Of a stretch of 64,000 nucleotides of DNA, positions 25,906 through 36,401 are shown piece after piece (the first letter of the stretch is position 1; the number at the start of each line of letters is the position of its first letter). The translations under genes and the position numbers were made by a program. The notes under the pieces are model-generated. The model was not told the DNA's origin. It did no database searches and saw only the letters and a list, made by a program, of their open reading frames with translations. This DNA comes from Sulfurospirillaceae bacterium (GTDB taxonomy: Bacteria; Campylobacterota; Campylobacteria; Campylobacterales; Sulfurospirillaceae): positions 62,001-126,000 of the forward strand of contig JAQUWL010000002.1 in the NCBI GenBank assembly GCA_028692875.1. Direction: 5' to 3'.

Positions 25906-26670
25906 TTAGTTTAATCTTAACATATATTTTTGTGCTCTTGAAAGCTGTTTATCCACAACGCAATCCAAAAATTCTTCCTCAAAAAGTTTGGCCTTACATG
26001 TAACCTCTCCTTTTGGATTTAACACTCTAGAGCCTCCCCAAAAACCGAGCCCATCTTCAAAACCAACACGATTTACAAACGCTACATGTGAGCCTGAAAG
26101 TATAGCAGAAGAGGATAAAAGAGATTGCCATTGACTCTCTATCATTAGACCATTTTCGCCAAAACCTCTCGCAGGTGAATTTGCAATAACCAAAACCAAA
26201 TCTGGCTTGACGCTAGCTAAGGCATGAATAATGGAAGAGTCAAACATCTCTTCGCAAATAACCATCATGGTTGTACCAAAACGTGTCTCAAACGGGCTTA
26301 TAGAATCACCTTTGAAGAAAAATCTTGCCTCTTGAAACAGACCATAATTTGGCAATGCACTCTTGTGATGAATATGTGCCACTTTCCCATCACAACAGTA
26401 AATGGAGCTGTTAAATATTTTATGTCCCAACCTAAGTGCACAACCAAAAACAACATCAACACCTATACTTGTTTTTGCAAAAAACTCAACTTCTTCAAGA
26501 CTATAAGCATCTTCAAAGACCGCATCTTTGAGCAAATAGCCGTTGATGCAAAGCTCTGGAAAAACCAATAAATCTGCATCTTTGCGACCATTTGCAACCA
26601 TTGCTTCAAAATCCTTGACACAAATTTTTTTTAATTTAGGTGCAACTTGAGCCAAAATAATTTTTATCAT
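25906..26670 (-). CDS. Carbon-nitrogen hydrolase (nitrilase superfamily)
   Basis: 254 residues. The Glu-Lys-Cys catalytic triad is complete: E39 in FPELCINGYL, K in HHKSALPNYGLFQEARFF and Cys in MMVICEEMFDSS. Such enzymes hydrolyse amides such as omega-amides, carbamoylputrescine or glutamine. The substrate is unknown; the LLKDAVFEDAYSLE and PNYGLFQEARFF segments resemble the glutaminase domain of NAD synthetases. It overlaps fabD by ATGA, so expression is coupled to fatty-acid synthesis. Confidence 0.85.
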   Translation of the reverse strand: MIKIILAQVAPKLKKICVKDFEAMVANGRKDADLLVFPELCINGYLLKDAVFEDAYSLEEVEFFAKTSIGVDVVFGCALRLGHKIFNSSIYCCDGKVAHIHHKSALPNYGLFQEARFFFKGDSISPFETRFGTTMMVICEEMFDSSIIHALASVKPDLVLVIANSPARGFGENGLMIESQWQSLLSSSAILSGSHVAFVNRVGFEDGLGFWGGSRVLNPKGEVTCKAKLFEEEFLDCVVDKQLSRAQKYMLRLN

Positions 26671-27590
26671 ATCTGGGATAAAACCTGCTCTAAACTTTGC
26701 ATATCCACAATACTATGTGTTGGCTTATCGCAAATACGCTTATTGAGTCCCTTTAGAACCGTACCGCCAAACTCAATAAAACATTCTGTTGTCTGACTTA
26801 CATGTAGAATAGATTGTTTATATTTAACTGGTCTGACCAACTGTTGCGACAAAAGCTCAATCGCCTCTTTTTTGGAACAATACTCATTGGCACTAACATT
26901 GGAGACAACAGGGGCACAAAAAACATCCCCAATCCACTGTTGCATATACTTTCCAAGTTCCTCTTGTGCACTTTCCAAAAGAGGACAGTGGCTTGCAACA
27001 GACATTGGCAGAAGAACAGCTCTTTTAGCGCCTTGTTCTTTGAAAACCTCTTCAAGACTCACTAGGTCATTTTTATCGCCCGCAACAACTATTTGACCTT
27101 CGCTATTGTAGTTAGCTGGCCAAACTTTTTTTGACAATGCTCTTTGTGCTTCAGTTATTTCCTCAACTTTTTCATCATCGATTCCAACCAATGCCATCAT
27201 TCCAGCATTTATAGATGAGCAAGCTTTTTTCATCAAAAGACCTCTTTTGTGAACCAACTCTAGTGCATCTAAAAAATCCAAAGCACCTGAAGCACTAAGT
27301 GCACTAAACTCTCCCAAAGAGTGTCCCAAAAATGATTTTGGCGACTTTTTACAAGCATCATTGAACAATCTATACGCAATAAGACTAACTAATAAAATAG
27401 CAGGTTGCGTATATTCAGTCTGCTCTAGGCACTCATTTTCTTCAAACAAAAGTGATTCAAACTCAAAACCCAATCTTTTATTGGCTTTAAAAAACATCTC
27501 TTTCGCCACCTCTGAGTGGTCATAAAAATCCTTACCCATTCCTATTTTCTGGCTACCTTGTCCAGGGAAAAGAAAAACCATATTATCCAT
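26667..27590 (-). CDS. fabD: Malonyl-CoA:ACP transacylase
   Basis: 307 residues. Moves the malonyl group from CoA to acyl carrier protein to feed fatty-acid chain elongation. FPGQGSQKIGMG opens the protein, GHSLGEFSAL carries the nucleophilic serine (about residue 88), ASHCPLL carries the catalytic histidine, and VRPVKY and FIEFGG complete the fold. It is in the slyD-Fis-like-fabD-hydrolase-mtnN run on one strand. Confidence 0.96.
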   Translation of the reverse strand: MDNMVFLFPGQGSQKIGMGKDFYDHSEVAKEMFFKANKRLGFEFESLLFEENECLEQTEYTQPAILLVSLIAYRLFNDACKKSPKSFLGHSLGEFSALSASGALDFLDALELVHKRGLLMKKACSSINAGMMALVGIDDEKVEEITEAQRALSKKVWPANYNSEGQIVVAGDKNDLVSLEEVFKEQGAKRAVLLPMSVASHCPLLESAQEELGKYMQQWIGDVFCAPVVSNVSANEYCSKKEAIELLSQQLVRPVKYKQSILHVSQTTECFIEFGGTVLKGLNKRICDKPTHSIVDMQSLEQVLSQI

Positions 27591-27613
27591 CTATAAAAAC
27601 CTTTACATGTAAA

Positions 27614-28384
27614 TTAAATTTCTATTGTATATTTTGTTTTGTATTCATTAATTTTTTTGCGCAGTGTATTTCTATTGAGCCCAAACTTTTCACTAATCGC
27701 AAGTTGCGATCCAAATTTTGCATATCCAGCTCGTATTATTGGCACATCAAAAAGATGCAAAAATTCACGATAATCACTTCTTCCGCCGATTTTGTTGTAT
27801 AAAAACTTCTCCAAAACCATCATAATTTCATTTTCTCCCCAAAAATTCATTATGTACGCACTAAAAACAGAACGCTTTAAGGAATACCCATTTTGACTTA
27901 AATCCAAAACAATATCTTTCGAAGCTATTTTTTTTAGCTCTTTTGTACCAAAAACATCAGAGGCTTCTTTCAAAAATTTTTGAACCAAAGGCTCTATATC
28001 TTCGCACCTTTCTGAAAGTGGTGGAATAAGAATATTGAGGCTAAAAAAATCATCAAAAACACCAGGAGGTAAAGCACAATCTGCAGTTGCAATTACTCTT
28101 GTTTTATGCAAATCAAGTGCATTTTTTAATCTTTTATAACTTTGAATTTTATGAAAATCTTTAATAATTAAATCGGGGAAGCCTGCTGATATCATAGTAA
28201 GCAACTCATCAAAAGATTCGCCTGAGACTATTGGAACTGATAAAATATGAGATGCCAATGTTGTTTTTCCAACACCATTTTCGCCAGATATTAACGCATT
28301 GACATTTAAAGCTTTAAGTAAATTTGCTGATTTAAGAGCCTCCAAAGAGGCTCTTGAGTATGCAATAAAACTAGCGTGTTCCAC
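27614..28384 (-). CDS. Fis-type HTH regulator with a reduced AAA+ domain
   Basis: 256 residues from a GTG that lies inside slyD. A P-loop SGENGVGKT (33-41) and a weak Walker B (LIIKDF) belong to an AAA+ core of sigma-54-activator type, with PPLSERCEDIEPLV matching the family. The GAFTGA loop that contacts sigma-54 is absent, and the core is short. The C-terminus is a Fis/NtrC-like helix-turn-helix (QLAISEKFGLNRNTLRKKI). It probably binds DNA without activating sigma-54. The position between slyD and fabD is not one I recall from C. jejuni. Confidence 0.72.
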   Translation of the reverse strand: MEHASFIAYSRASLEALKSANLLKALNVNALISGENGVGKTTLASHILSVPIVSGESFDELLTMISAGFPDLIIKDFHKIQSYKRLKNALDLHKTRVIATADCALPPGVFDDFFSLNILIPPLSERCEDIEPLVQKFLKEASDVFGTKELKKIASKDIVLDLSQNGYSLKRSVFSAYIMNFWGENEIMMVLEKFLYNKIGGRSDYREFLHLFDVPIIRAGYAKFGSQLAISEKFGLNRNTLRKKINEYKTKYTIEI

Positions 28385-28970
28385 AACATCCGCCACCATT
28401 AGAGTGACCATTGTCATTTCCGCAACAAGAACCATTTTCAAAATCATCATCTGTAATGTGGCAACTGCCACCTGAATTTGAACCACAGCCACATCCGCTA
28501 GAAACATCACCAACATAACCATTCATTATTTCATTGGCCGTAGCATCTCTTACTTCTAAAATCTCTACTGAAAACAATAAATCTTTACCTGCAAGAGGAT
28601 GATTGAAATCAATTTCTACAATTTCATCACTAAAACTTTTAACAAGAACTTGAACAGTTTCACCATTCTCCCCTTGTCCATAAAGTGTCATACCCACCTC
28701 CAACTCCAATCCAGCAAACTGCTCTCTTGGTAATGTTTGCAAAGCGTTTTGGTCATATTCTCCATATGCATCTTTCGCCAAAACCTTTATTTCTGAGCTA
28801 TCACCTGCGGATAACTTTTTAATCTCCTCTTCCAATCCCGGAATAATCTGTCCTTTTCCGACGATAAAAGAAAGAGGGGCAGCTTCTAAGTTTGAATCTA
28901 AAACATCTCCACTCTGGACATCTTTTAGTTCATAACTAATAGAAACTACTTTATTTTCACCTATTCCCAT
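28371..28970 (-). CDS. slyD: FKBP-type peptidyl-prolyl isomerase, SlyD-like
   Basis: 199 residues. FKBP core with an inserted IF chaperone domain: VSISYELKDVQSGDVLDSN, PLSFIVGKGQIIPGLEEEI, DAYGEYD and DFNHPLAGKDLLFSVEI. A C-terminal tail of about 45 residues is rich in Cys, His, Gly and Asn (SSGCGCGS, GSCCGND, GGCCGTR), the metal-binding tail that in SlyD supplies nickel to hydrogenase and urease maturation. AAGGGAG is five bases before the ATG. The tail overlaps the start of the next gene. Confidence 0.93.
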   Translation of the reverse strand: MGIGENKVVSISYELKDVQSGDVLDSNLEAAPLSFIVGKGQIIPGLEEEIKKLSAGDSSEIKVLAKDAYGEYDQNALQTLPREQFAGLELEVGMTLYGQGENGETVQVLVKSFSDEIVEIDFNHPLAGKDLLFSVEILEVRDATANEIMNGYVGDVSSGCGCGSNSGGSCHITDDDFENGSCCGNDNGHSNGGGCCGTR

Positions 28971-29083
28971 GTAGTCTCCCTTATTAGTAAAGAATTGATT
29001 TTATCATAAAATTTTTGTATAAGCCCTTATAGGGAATAATTACGCGAGCGATAAAAAGAGAATTCAAAAAACTTACAAATGTT

Positions 29084-30001
29084 CTATTGCTGATTTTTCG
29101 TAAGTTTTTTTGCCTCAGAAGAGTCTGGGTAGCCATCTTTCAATGCTTTAAAAAAACCCTTAGCTTCTTTGCTCTTCCCAAGCTTTTCAAAAGAGATTCC
29201 CGTATGGTAAAGCAATGTTGGCACATACGATGCCTTGTCGTAAAGTGCTATACTCTGCTTGTAGTGTTCTATTGCGGATGCATAAGATTTTTGAATAAAA
29301 GCAATCTCTCCTAGGTAAAAATTTGCCTTAGCTGGCTTGTAATTTCTCTCTAAAAGATTTTCATAATGCACCTTGGCATCATTATATGCTTTCTTTTCAA
29401 AAAGCTCATCAGCATCTTTTGCAATAGTTCCTGAATCTTTGGTTTTAAGAGTATCTTTTGTTTTCTTCTCTGCCGATTTTCCTAGTTTTTCATTAACCAT
29501 GTTTTCAAATGCTTTTTGCGAAGCTACAAATGCATTAAATTTATCTTTATCAACATAATTTTTATTAATAGAGTCTATTAATAGTCCCAATTCGGTAATG
29601 GCTATTTTAATTTTTTCTTGATTTTCTTCTTGAATTGCTCTGCCCTCAGAGGAATACTCTTTAAGCTCAATGAGATCTGAGCGAATAATCTCTATATCTT
29701 TGGTTTTTTCATCCAAGCTTCGTATTTTTTCATCAATTTTGCCTATTTTTAGACTAATTGATTCAGTTACAGAGCGAAGCCCTTCGTATCCTTCGTTAAT
29801 TCTTGAAAGCTCAACTTGGACACCACCAACGCTCTTGTTTAAATTGGTTACTTTTTCATTATTTTGGAGAATTTTTTTTTCGGCCGGAGTAAGTCCATAT
29901 GGATTTTTACTATCCAAATCACCAGCACCATAAACAGAAGGTTCAATAGCTAGCACTGCCAACGGCAGTGCTAGTAAAAATAAGATGATTGTTTTGCTCA
30001 T
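29084..30001 (-). CDS. cpoB: Tol-Pal accessory protein CpoB/YbgF
   Basis: 305 residues. Signal peptide (MSKTIILFLLALPLAVLA), an N-terminal coiled coil (about 45-160, trimerising in homologues), then tetratricopeptide repeats (AYNDAKVHYENLLE, YKPAKANFYLGEIAF, YASAIEHYKQSIAL, EAKGFFKALKDGYPDSSEA). CpoB links the Tol complex to peptidoglycan synthesis during division. It is 12 bases after pal, at the end of the tolQRAB-pal operon. Confidence 0.88.
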   Translation of the reverse strand: MSKTIILFLLALPLAVLAIEPSVYGAGDLDSKNPYGLTPAEKKILQNNEKVTNLNKSVGGVQVELSRINEGYEGLRSVTESISLKIGKIDEKIRSLDEKTKDIEIIRSDLIELKEYSSEGRAIQEENQEKIKIAITELGLLIDSINKNYVDKDKFNAFVASQKAFENMVNEKLGKSAEKKTKDTLKTKDSGTIAKDADELFEKKAYNDAKVHYENLLERNYKPAKANFYLGEIAFIQKSYASAIEHYKQSIALYDKASYVPTLLYHTGISFEKLGKSKEAKGFFKALKDGYPDSSEAKKLTKNQQ

Positions 30002-30013
30002 TTATTAATTTGG

Positions 30014-30544
30014 TTATGGAAGGATTTTAAATTCTGCTCTTCTATTTTTATCCCAACATGCTTTGTTTTTGTCAGTACATGTAGGATTACTTTCTCCGTA
30101 ACTAACTACCATTAATCTCTCAGCGTTAACGCCTTGTGCCGCCAAAGCATCTTTAACACTTTTTGCTCTTTTAAGACCCAACGCATAGTTGTACTCATCT
30201 GTTCCCCACTCGTCACAGTTGCCTTCAACCTTAACTGAAAAATTATTAGCCTCTTTGCTGTTAAACAAAACTGCATCTTGCTCAATACTTGATTGTTGAT
30301 CTTTTCTAATATTGAACTTGTCAAAATCAAAATAGATAACTTTAGTATTCGCTTCTAAAGATGCAATCAATCTTGCAAGAGAGCTTCCATCATCAGACAC
30401 ACTTGGAGTCGCTCCCACAGAGTCTGAAACACTTGATACTTTTGTGTCAGCCGATTTTGTTGTGTCCACCTCAGGGCTTTTTTGACTACAACCAGTCAAA
30501 ACCAACATTGCAACAGCAACACTCATCAAAACAATATTCTTCAT
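30014..30544 (-). CDS. pal: Peptidoglycan-associated lipoprotein Pal
   Basis: 176 residues. ATG 30544 has AGGA eight bases upstream and gives MKNIVLMSVAVAMLVLTGC, a lipoprotein signal with lipobox LTGC. The OmpA-like C-terminus has IYFDFDKFNIRKDQQ, VEGNCDEWGTDEYNYALG and LKRAKSVKDALAAQGV with the diaminopimelate-binding residues, ending in VSYGESNPTC. Pal holds the outer membrane to peptidoglycan and is moved by the Tol motor encoded upstream. One TACATGTA is near its 3' end. Confidence 0.96.
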   Translation of the reverse strand: MKNIVLMSVAVAMLVLTGCSQKSPEVDTTKSADTKVSSVSDSVGATPSVSDDGSSLARLIASLEANTKVIYFDFDKFNIRKDQQSSIEQDAVLFNSKEANNFSVKVEGNCDEWGTDEYNYALGLKRAKSVKDALAAQGVNAERLMVVSYGESNPTCTDKNKACWDKNRRAEFKILP

Positions 30545-30614
30545 AACCAGATCCTTTTTCAATATGATATAAAATCTCGGAATTATACCATTTTTTTATT
30601 TTATTTTTTCAATT

Positions 30615-31883
30615 TTACCAATCAATTGATTGAATTTTTCCTGTTTTTAGAGGAAAATGATACGTTTTATTTGCATTTAGCCTTATAACACCCAACGCAC
30701 TCTCATTTTTATAGTTTTTAATAAACATAATTGTGTCCGGATCAGTAGCAAATCTTGGAAATAAATTTTGCCCTGTAGAGGTCAGTTGTCTAATATAATC
30801 TGTTTGTGTAGAGATTAAATACAGATTAAACGTACCTCCTCCGAATTCACTTTTGTCTTCTCTGCTTGAATATACTATATAGTTATCAAATGCTGAACAT
30901 GAGTTATTGTTTTTTCCGTGATAAACCATTTGCTCAACATTTTTACTGTTAATGTTTTGTGCGAAAATATTAGGATACCCTAATCTGTCAGAAACAAAAA
31001 CAATTCGCTTATCATTGTCTACAAAACTACCGCTAACATCTATGCCAGAATAATCTGTAATTTTATCTGCTCTCTTTGTCGCAAGATCATACAAATAAAT
31101 ATCTGCTTGATCTTTTGGTGCCATTGTTAGAAGCAATTTTTTGCCATCTCTTGAGACATCCGAACAAACCAACATGCCAGAGCCAGATACAATTTTAGTT
31201 CTGCTACCATTTTTTAATTCTACTTTATATATGGATGGGTCCTTCCCTGCATAAGAAGTATAATAGAAAGAATCTTGTATTTTATTTGCCCATTTAGGAA
31301 AAATATTCAAGCCACCCTTGACAATAGTCTTTTGAAAACTCAAAGTGTAGTCCGAAAGAACAATTTCACTCTGTTTACTCTGGGTATATTTAGCAAAAAT
31401 AACAAACTGCTCCATCCACGCTATAGAAGGAGCACCTATATGAGCATTCACGTCAACACTTATCTTATGTGCCAAAAATGGATATCTGCTCCCATCGGCT
31501 ATCTTGTAACTTTTTTCGCTATTAGTTTCTCCGGTTTTTGCATTAATCAATTTTATATTTGCAAATACCGCCTCTAAACTTTTTGATAGTTTAAACCTAA
31601 GAATCAAATCTGGTTTTTTGTCTGACAAAAAGTTTTCAACTGGCCCGCCCTCATAGCTACTTTGCAAATAATCTTCAACTACTCTAAAATGGCTACTTAC
31701 CTTCAAGTCGCCTACAAGTATTTTAAAAAATTTTATTCTTAAGTCTTTATCCACATCCTGTGCAGTTGCATCTTGAATCGCAATTTTTGGCAACGAGTCC
31801 ATCTTTTTTACAACTTCAACTGTCGCATCAGCGGCAAATAAAGTTGAAACAAACAACAAAACAGAAAGAATCTTTTTAAACAT
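30615..31883 (-). CDS. tolB: Tol-Pal system protein TolB
   Basis: 422 residues, periplasmic. Signal peptide MFKKILSVLLFVSTLFAADA, an N-terminal domain (KDLRIKFFKILVGDLKVSSHF), then a six-bladed beta propeller with WD40-like strands (SGSGMLVCSDVSRDGKKLLLTMA, DQADIYLYDLATKR, IVFVSDRLGYPNIF). TolB binds Pal and TolA. The second of two ATGs (31883) is better spaced from TTGGAG. It is the fourth gene of the Tol operon. Confidence 0.92.
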   Translation of the reverse strand: MFKKILSVLLFVSTLFAADATVEVVKKMDSLPKIAIQDATAQDVDKDLRIKFFKILVGDLKVSSHFRVVEDYLQSSYEGGPVENFLSDKKPDLILRFKLSKSLEAVFANIKLINAKTGETNSEKSYKIADGSRYPFLAHKISVDVNAHIGAPSIAWMEQFVIFAKYTQSKQSEIVLSDYTLSFQKTIVKGGLNIFPKWANKIQDSFYYTSYAGKDPSIYKVELKNGSRTKIVSGSGMLVCSDVSRDGKKLLLTMAPKDQADIYLYDLATKRADKITDYSGIDVSGSFVDNDKRIVFVSDRLGYPNIFAQNINSKNVEQMVYHGKNNNSCSAFDNYIVYSSREDKSEFGGGTFNLYLISTQTDYIRQLTSTGQNLFPRFATDPDTIMFIKNYKNESALGVIRLNANKTYHFPLKTGKIQSIDW

Positions 31884-31886
31884 CAT

Positions 31887-32663
31887 CTACTCCAATATAT
31901 CTTTAAATTCCACTTGCATCTCAAAAACATTTCCACTTTCATATTTTGGAAATTCAACATCTTGCATCGATCTTAAAAAATCTTGCAACTTCGCATTGAA
32001 GGAGTCATTATACGACAAAGAAACTATTTTAAAACTAAAAACCCCTTCCTTGTCTACTCTCACAAGAACCTTTCCAGTGTTTCCAGAAACTGTTTCTACT
32101 GTTCTCTGCCAGTTTTCCTCAAGGATTTCTTGAACTTTTCCAATAAAGGGATCAAATTTTCCATCTCTTTTTGATGAGATAAGATGTTTTTGTTCCTCAA
32201 AATTTAAAGACTCTGCAATCTTTGAAGCTTTATTTTCACTAGGCTTCTCTTCGCTTTTTTCTGGTTTTTTTCTAGAACTCTCTTTTTGCTGAGATTGTTT
32301 TGATTGAACTGGGGGAAGTTTTGTGGTATCTATTTTTTCAAAAAGCCCTTGTATGGAAGCACTTTTGATTGACTCTTTTTTAGAAGTTGCCTCTTTTGGC
32401 TTCTCTACTTCCTTTGGCTTTTCAACCTCTTTAGGCTTAATAGGTTCTTCTTTCTCAATTTTTTTGGCGGTTTTAGGCTTATCTGATTTTGCATCTTTTC
32501 GCTCCACCAAAGTCACATTTAGTAAATTATCTTTTTGCGATGTATAGTTTACAATCTCTCTTTTGGCACTACTTAGGACTATCATAAAAACTATTAGCAA
32601 GCCAACATATAAAGATAAAGATAAAGTCCAGCCCGCGGTGGAGTATTTTGAGGCATCAAGCAT
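31887..32663 (-). CDS. tolA: TolA/TonB-like energy-transducing protein
   Basis: 258 residues. One membrane helix (SLSLYVGLLIVFMIVLSSA, about 14-32), a long periplasmic spacer rich in Lys, Glu and Pro (KPKEVEKPKEVEKPKE), and a C-terminal domain (FIGKVQEILEENWQRTVETV, KVLRVDKEGVFSF-type strands) typical of TolA/TonB. Position between tolR and tolB makes it TolA in role, bridging the TolQR motor to TolB-Pal; a TonB function for receptors cannot be excluded from sequence. Confidence 0.86.
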   Translation of the reverse strand: MLDASKYSTAGWTLSLSLYVGLLIVFMIVLSSAKREIVNYTSQKDNLLNVTLVERKDAKSDKPKTAKKIEKEEPIKPKEVEKPKEVEKPKEATSKKESIKSASIQGLFEKIDTTKLPPVQSKQSQQKESSRKKPEKSEEKPSENKASKIAESLNFEEQKHLISSKRDGKFDPFIGKVQEILEENWQRTVETVSGNTGKVLVRVDKEGVFSFKIVSLSYNDSFNAKLQDFLRSMQDVEFPKYESGNVFEMQVEFKDILE

Positions 32664-32668
32664 AAAGA

Positions 32669-33058
32669 TTATCCGTTTGTTTCTAGGGAAATATTACTAA
32701 AACCAGCCTCTTTTATGCTTTTTAAAACAAACATAACATCCCTATAAGCAAGACCTTCATCTGCTTTGATGTAGACTATGCTGTTAATTTTATACTGTTT
32801 TTTAAGCATTACAAAATTGTCTGGAAATTCTGAAATTTTAAAGACATCATTTTTTAAATAAACTTTTCTGTCTTTCGTTACGCGAATCTCCAGCTCTGGA
32901 AGCTTGCTAACCACAGATGATTTACTACCATCAGGCAGTTTAATCTTCTCTTCATAAACAAGAGCTGGCGTGGTAACCATAAGTATAGCCAACAACACCA
33001 GCATAATATCCACCAACGGTGTTATATTTAAATCAGGCGTTTCTTCCCAATTAATCAT
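32669..33058 (-). CDS. tolR: TolR/ExbD-type motor protein
   Basis: 129 residues. Cytoplasmic start MINWEETPDLNITPLVDIMLVLLAILM includes the membrane helix with the proton-bearing Asp (PLVDIMLVLL), followed by a periplasmic domain (LPELEIRVTKDRKVYLKN) that closes around the pore. It overlaps tolQ by eight bases. Together they use the proton gradient to move TolA. Confidence 0.93.
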   Translation of the reverse strand: MINWEETPDLNITPLVDIMLVLLAILMVTTPALVYEEKIKLPDGSKSSVVSKLPELEIRVTKDRKVYLKNDVFKISEFPDNFVMLKKQYKINSIVYIKADEGLAYRDVMFVLKSIKEAGFSNISLETNG

Positions 33059-33650
33059 TTTTTGCTACTTCTTTTTTTGATTCAACATTGGAGAGAAGTA
33101 TATCAATCTCTCGTTGCACATAGATAATTACTTCATACCCGCAACGCTTTAAAAATATATTTGCACTATATGCTGGAATTGCTACAAATATACCTGCCCC
33201 CGTAGCAACAAGTGCCTCACTGATGGCTGGGGCTATAACGCCGAGCGAAGCACTTCCAGATTGTCCAAGACCACTAAACGTCTCTAGGATAGAAACAACA
33301 GTCCCAAACAAACCAACAAAAGGTGACGTTGAAGCGATAATAGCCAAAAGCCACAAGTCATCGCTTGCATTTTTTTCCGCAACATTTTTGCAAACATTGA
33401 GCAATTTTTCAGATGAACCAGAAACACTGGAGCACCTTCTTAAAATAGAGTCATCTCGTACATTTTTAGCTCCCATTAACATGGCTTCCAATGAGTTTTT
33501 TTCTGTGGATAGCCAACTACTGAGATAAAAATATCTGCTAAAAAGCACTTTAAATGTCAATAAAAAATAAATCGACAACCAAACCAAAACAACAACAGTT
33601 ACAAAACTACTTCTTGAAAAATAGTTTAAAAAAATATCAATTGACGACAT
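33051..33650 (-). CDS. tolQ: TolQ/ExbB-type motor protein
   Basis: 199 residues with three membrane helices: FVTVVVLVWLSIYFLLTFKV, DLWLLAIIASTSPFVGLFGTVVSIL and VIAPAISEALVATGAGIFVAIPA. The TSPFVGLFGTV and ALVATGAGIFVAIPA motifs are those of the ExbB/TolQ pentamer that holds ExbD/TolR. It starts five bases after atpC, without a strong ribosome-binding site, so it may be translated by coupling with the ATP synthase message. Confidence 0.94.
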   Translation of the reverse strand: MSSIDIFLNYFSRSSFVTVVVLVWLSIYFLLTFKVLFSRYFYLSSWLSTEKNSLEAMLMGAKNVRDDSILRRCSSVSGSSEKLLNVCKNVAEKNASDDLWLLAIIASTSPFVGLFGTVVSILETFSGLGQSGSASLGVIAPAISEALVATGAGIFVAIPAYSANIFLKRCGYEVIIYVQREIDILLSNVESKKEVAKND

Positions 33651-33655
33651 TTGTG

Positions 33656-34051
33656 TTAATATTTTCCTACCCTAGAGATAGATTCTATTTTCGCCGTTGC
33701 CGTAGCAATAGCAACATCTGAGTCACTCATGCTCTCTATCAGCTTTTTTGCGGTTTCAATAGAATTTGCAATCTCGCTATCACTACCACCGCCTATAGAG
33801 ACTGCACCATCCGCTAGGATAGTAACTGATTTTTCATCAACTTTTGCATGACCCCAATTTATTGCCACTACCTCGTGAGAACCACTTGATAATTCAATAT
33901 CAATTACTCCGGCTTGAAGTAACGATACCAAAGAAGCGTGGCCCGGCAAAACGCCGAACTCACCTTCGCTACCAGGAAGTGTTACAGTTTTAACATCTCC
34001 TGAAAATATCTGTCCCTCTGGGGTTACAATTTCTAATTTTAAAGTATCCAT
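33656..34051 (-). CDS. atpC: ATP synthase epsilon subunit
   Basis: 131 residues; last gene of the ATP synthase group. The N-terminal beta sandwich is clear (LKLEIVTPEGQIFSGDVKTVTLPGSEGEFGVLPGHASLVS), followed by a helical hairpin (IANSIETAKKLIES) that can inhibit ATP hydrolysis. AAGG is seven bases before the ATG. It is followed immediately by tolQ. Confidence 0.96.
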   Translation of the reverse strand: MDTLKLEIVTPEGQIFSGDVKTVTLPGSEGEFGVLPGHASLVSLLQAGVIDIELSSGSHEVVAINWGHAKVDEKSVTILADGAVSIGGGSDSEIANSIETAKKLIESMSDSDVAIATATAKIESISRVGKY

Positions 34052-34075
34052 AATTCTACCTTACTTTAAAGCTTA

Positions 34076-35485
<1,410 letters not shown>

Positions 35486-35507
35486 TTATATATTTTACAA
35501 ACAGTTT

Positions 35508-36392
35508 TTATTTCATAGATTCTACGCCACTGATAATCTCAATAAGCTCAGTGGTAATAGACTCTTGTCTCGCCTTGTTATATGCCAACGTCAACATGTT
35601 AACGCGATCACTCGCATTGTTTGTTGCATTTTCCATGGCCTGCATCCTCGCACTGTGTTCAGCAGCCAATGAATCAATAAGGGCATAATACATGTTGTAC
35701 TCGAAATATTTTTTCATTAAAGACTCTAATATAGTCTCATCCTCAGCCGGCTCCAACTCCATCAATGATTTTGACTCTACCTTAATCTCTTTTGGCTCCT
35801 CTACAGGAACAATATCAGATATTTTAAGCTCTTGAGAGATCATATTTTTATAACCATTGTGAACCAAAATAATTTTATCAGTAGCTCCAGATATAAAATC
35901 ATCAATCGCTTCTCTGATAATATTTTGTGCCTTTTCGTATGTTGGAGCTGAACTCACGCCAGAAAACGAAGAGAGTAGCTCTATGTTTTGGAAATTAAAA
36001 AAAGCAACGCCTTTTTTTCCAACCGCACGCAATCTTACTTTGACATTCTTTTCCTTATACTCTTCAAGCAATCCGCGAACAGCTTTAATCGTTTGCACGT
36101 TAAAACCGCCACACAAACCTTTGTCGGCAGTTACAAAGATAATGTCAATGTTTTGAATAGCACTTCTCTTCTCAAAAAAGCGACTGTCTATGCCACCAAT
36201 TTTATACTGATTGATTTTGTATGCAATCTCAGATAAAACTTCATTAATCTTATTGGCATAAACTCTAGACTGCTTAGCTGCCATCTCCGCTCGTTTCAAC
36301 TTAGCTGTCGAAACAAGCTTCATAGCTCTCGTCGTCTTTTGAGTGTTTTCAACACTTTTAATCTTTCTTTTTATCTCTTTAAGGTTTGCCAT
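35508..36392 (-). CDS. atpG: ATP synthase gamma subunit
   Basis: 294 residues, the rotating central stalk. Conserved N-terminal helix [43 protein letters not shown] in the globular part, and the C-terminal helix [37 protein letters not shown] that runs through the alpha-beta ring. It sits between atpA and atpD as usual. Confidence 0.97.
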   Translation of the reverse strand: MANLKEIKRKIKSVENTQKTTRAMKLVSTAKLKRAEMAAKQSRVYANKINEVLSEIAYKINQYKIGGIDSRFFEKRSAIQNIDIIFVTADKGLCGGFNVQTIKAVRGLLEEYKEKNVKVRLRAVGKKGVAFFNFQNIELLSSFSGVSSAPTYEKAQNIIREAIDDFISGATDKIILVHNGYKNMISQELKISDIVPVEEPKEIKVESKSLMELEPAEDETILESLMKKYFEYNMYYALIDSLAAEHSARMQAMENATNNASDRVNMLTLAYNKARQESITTELIEIISGVESMK

Positions 36393-36401
36393 AGCTTATC
36401 C

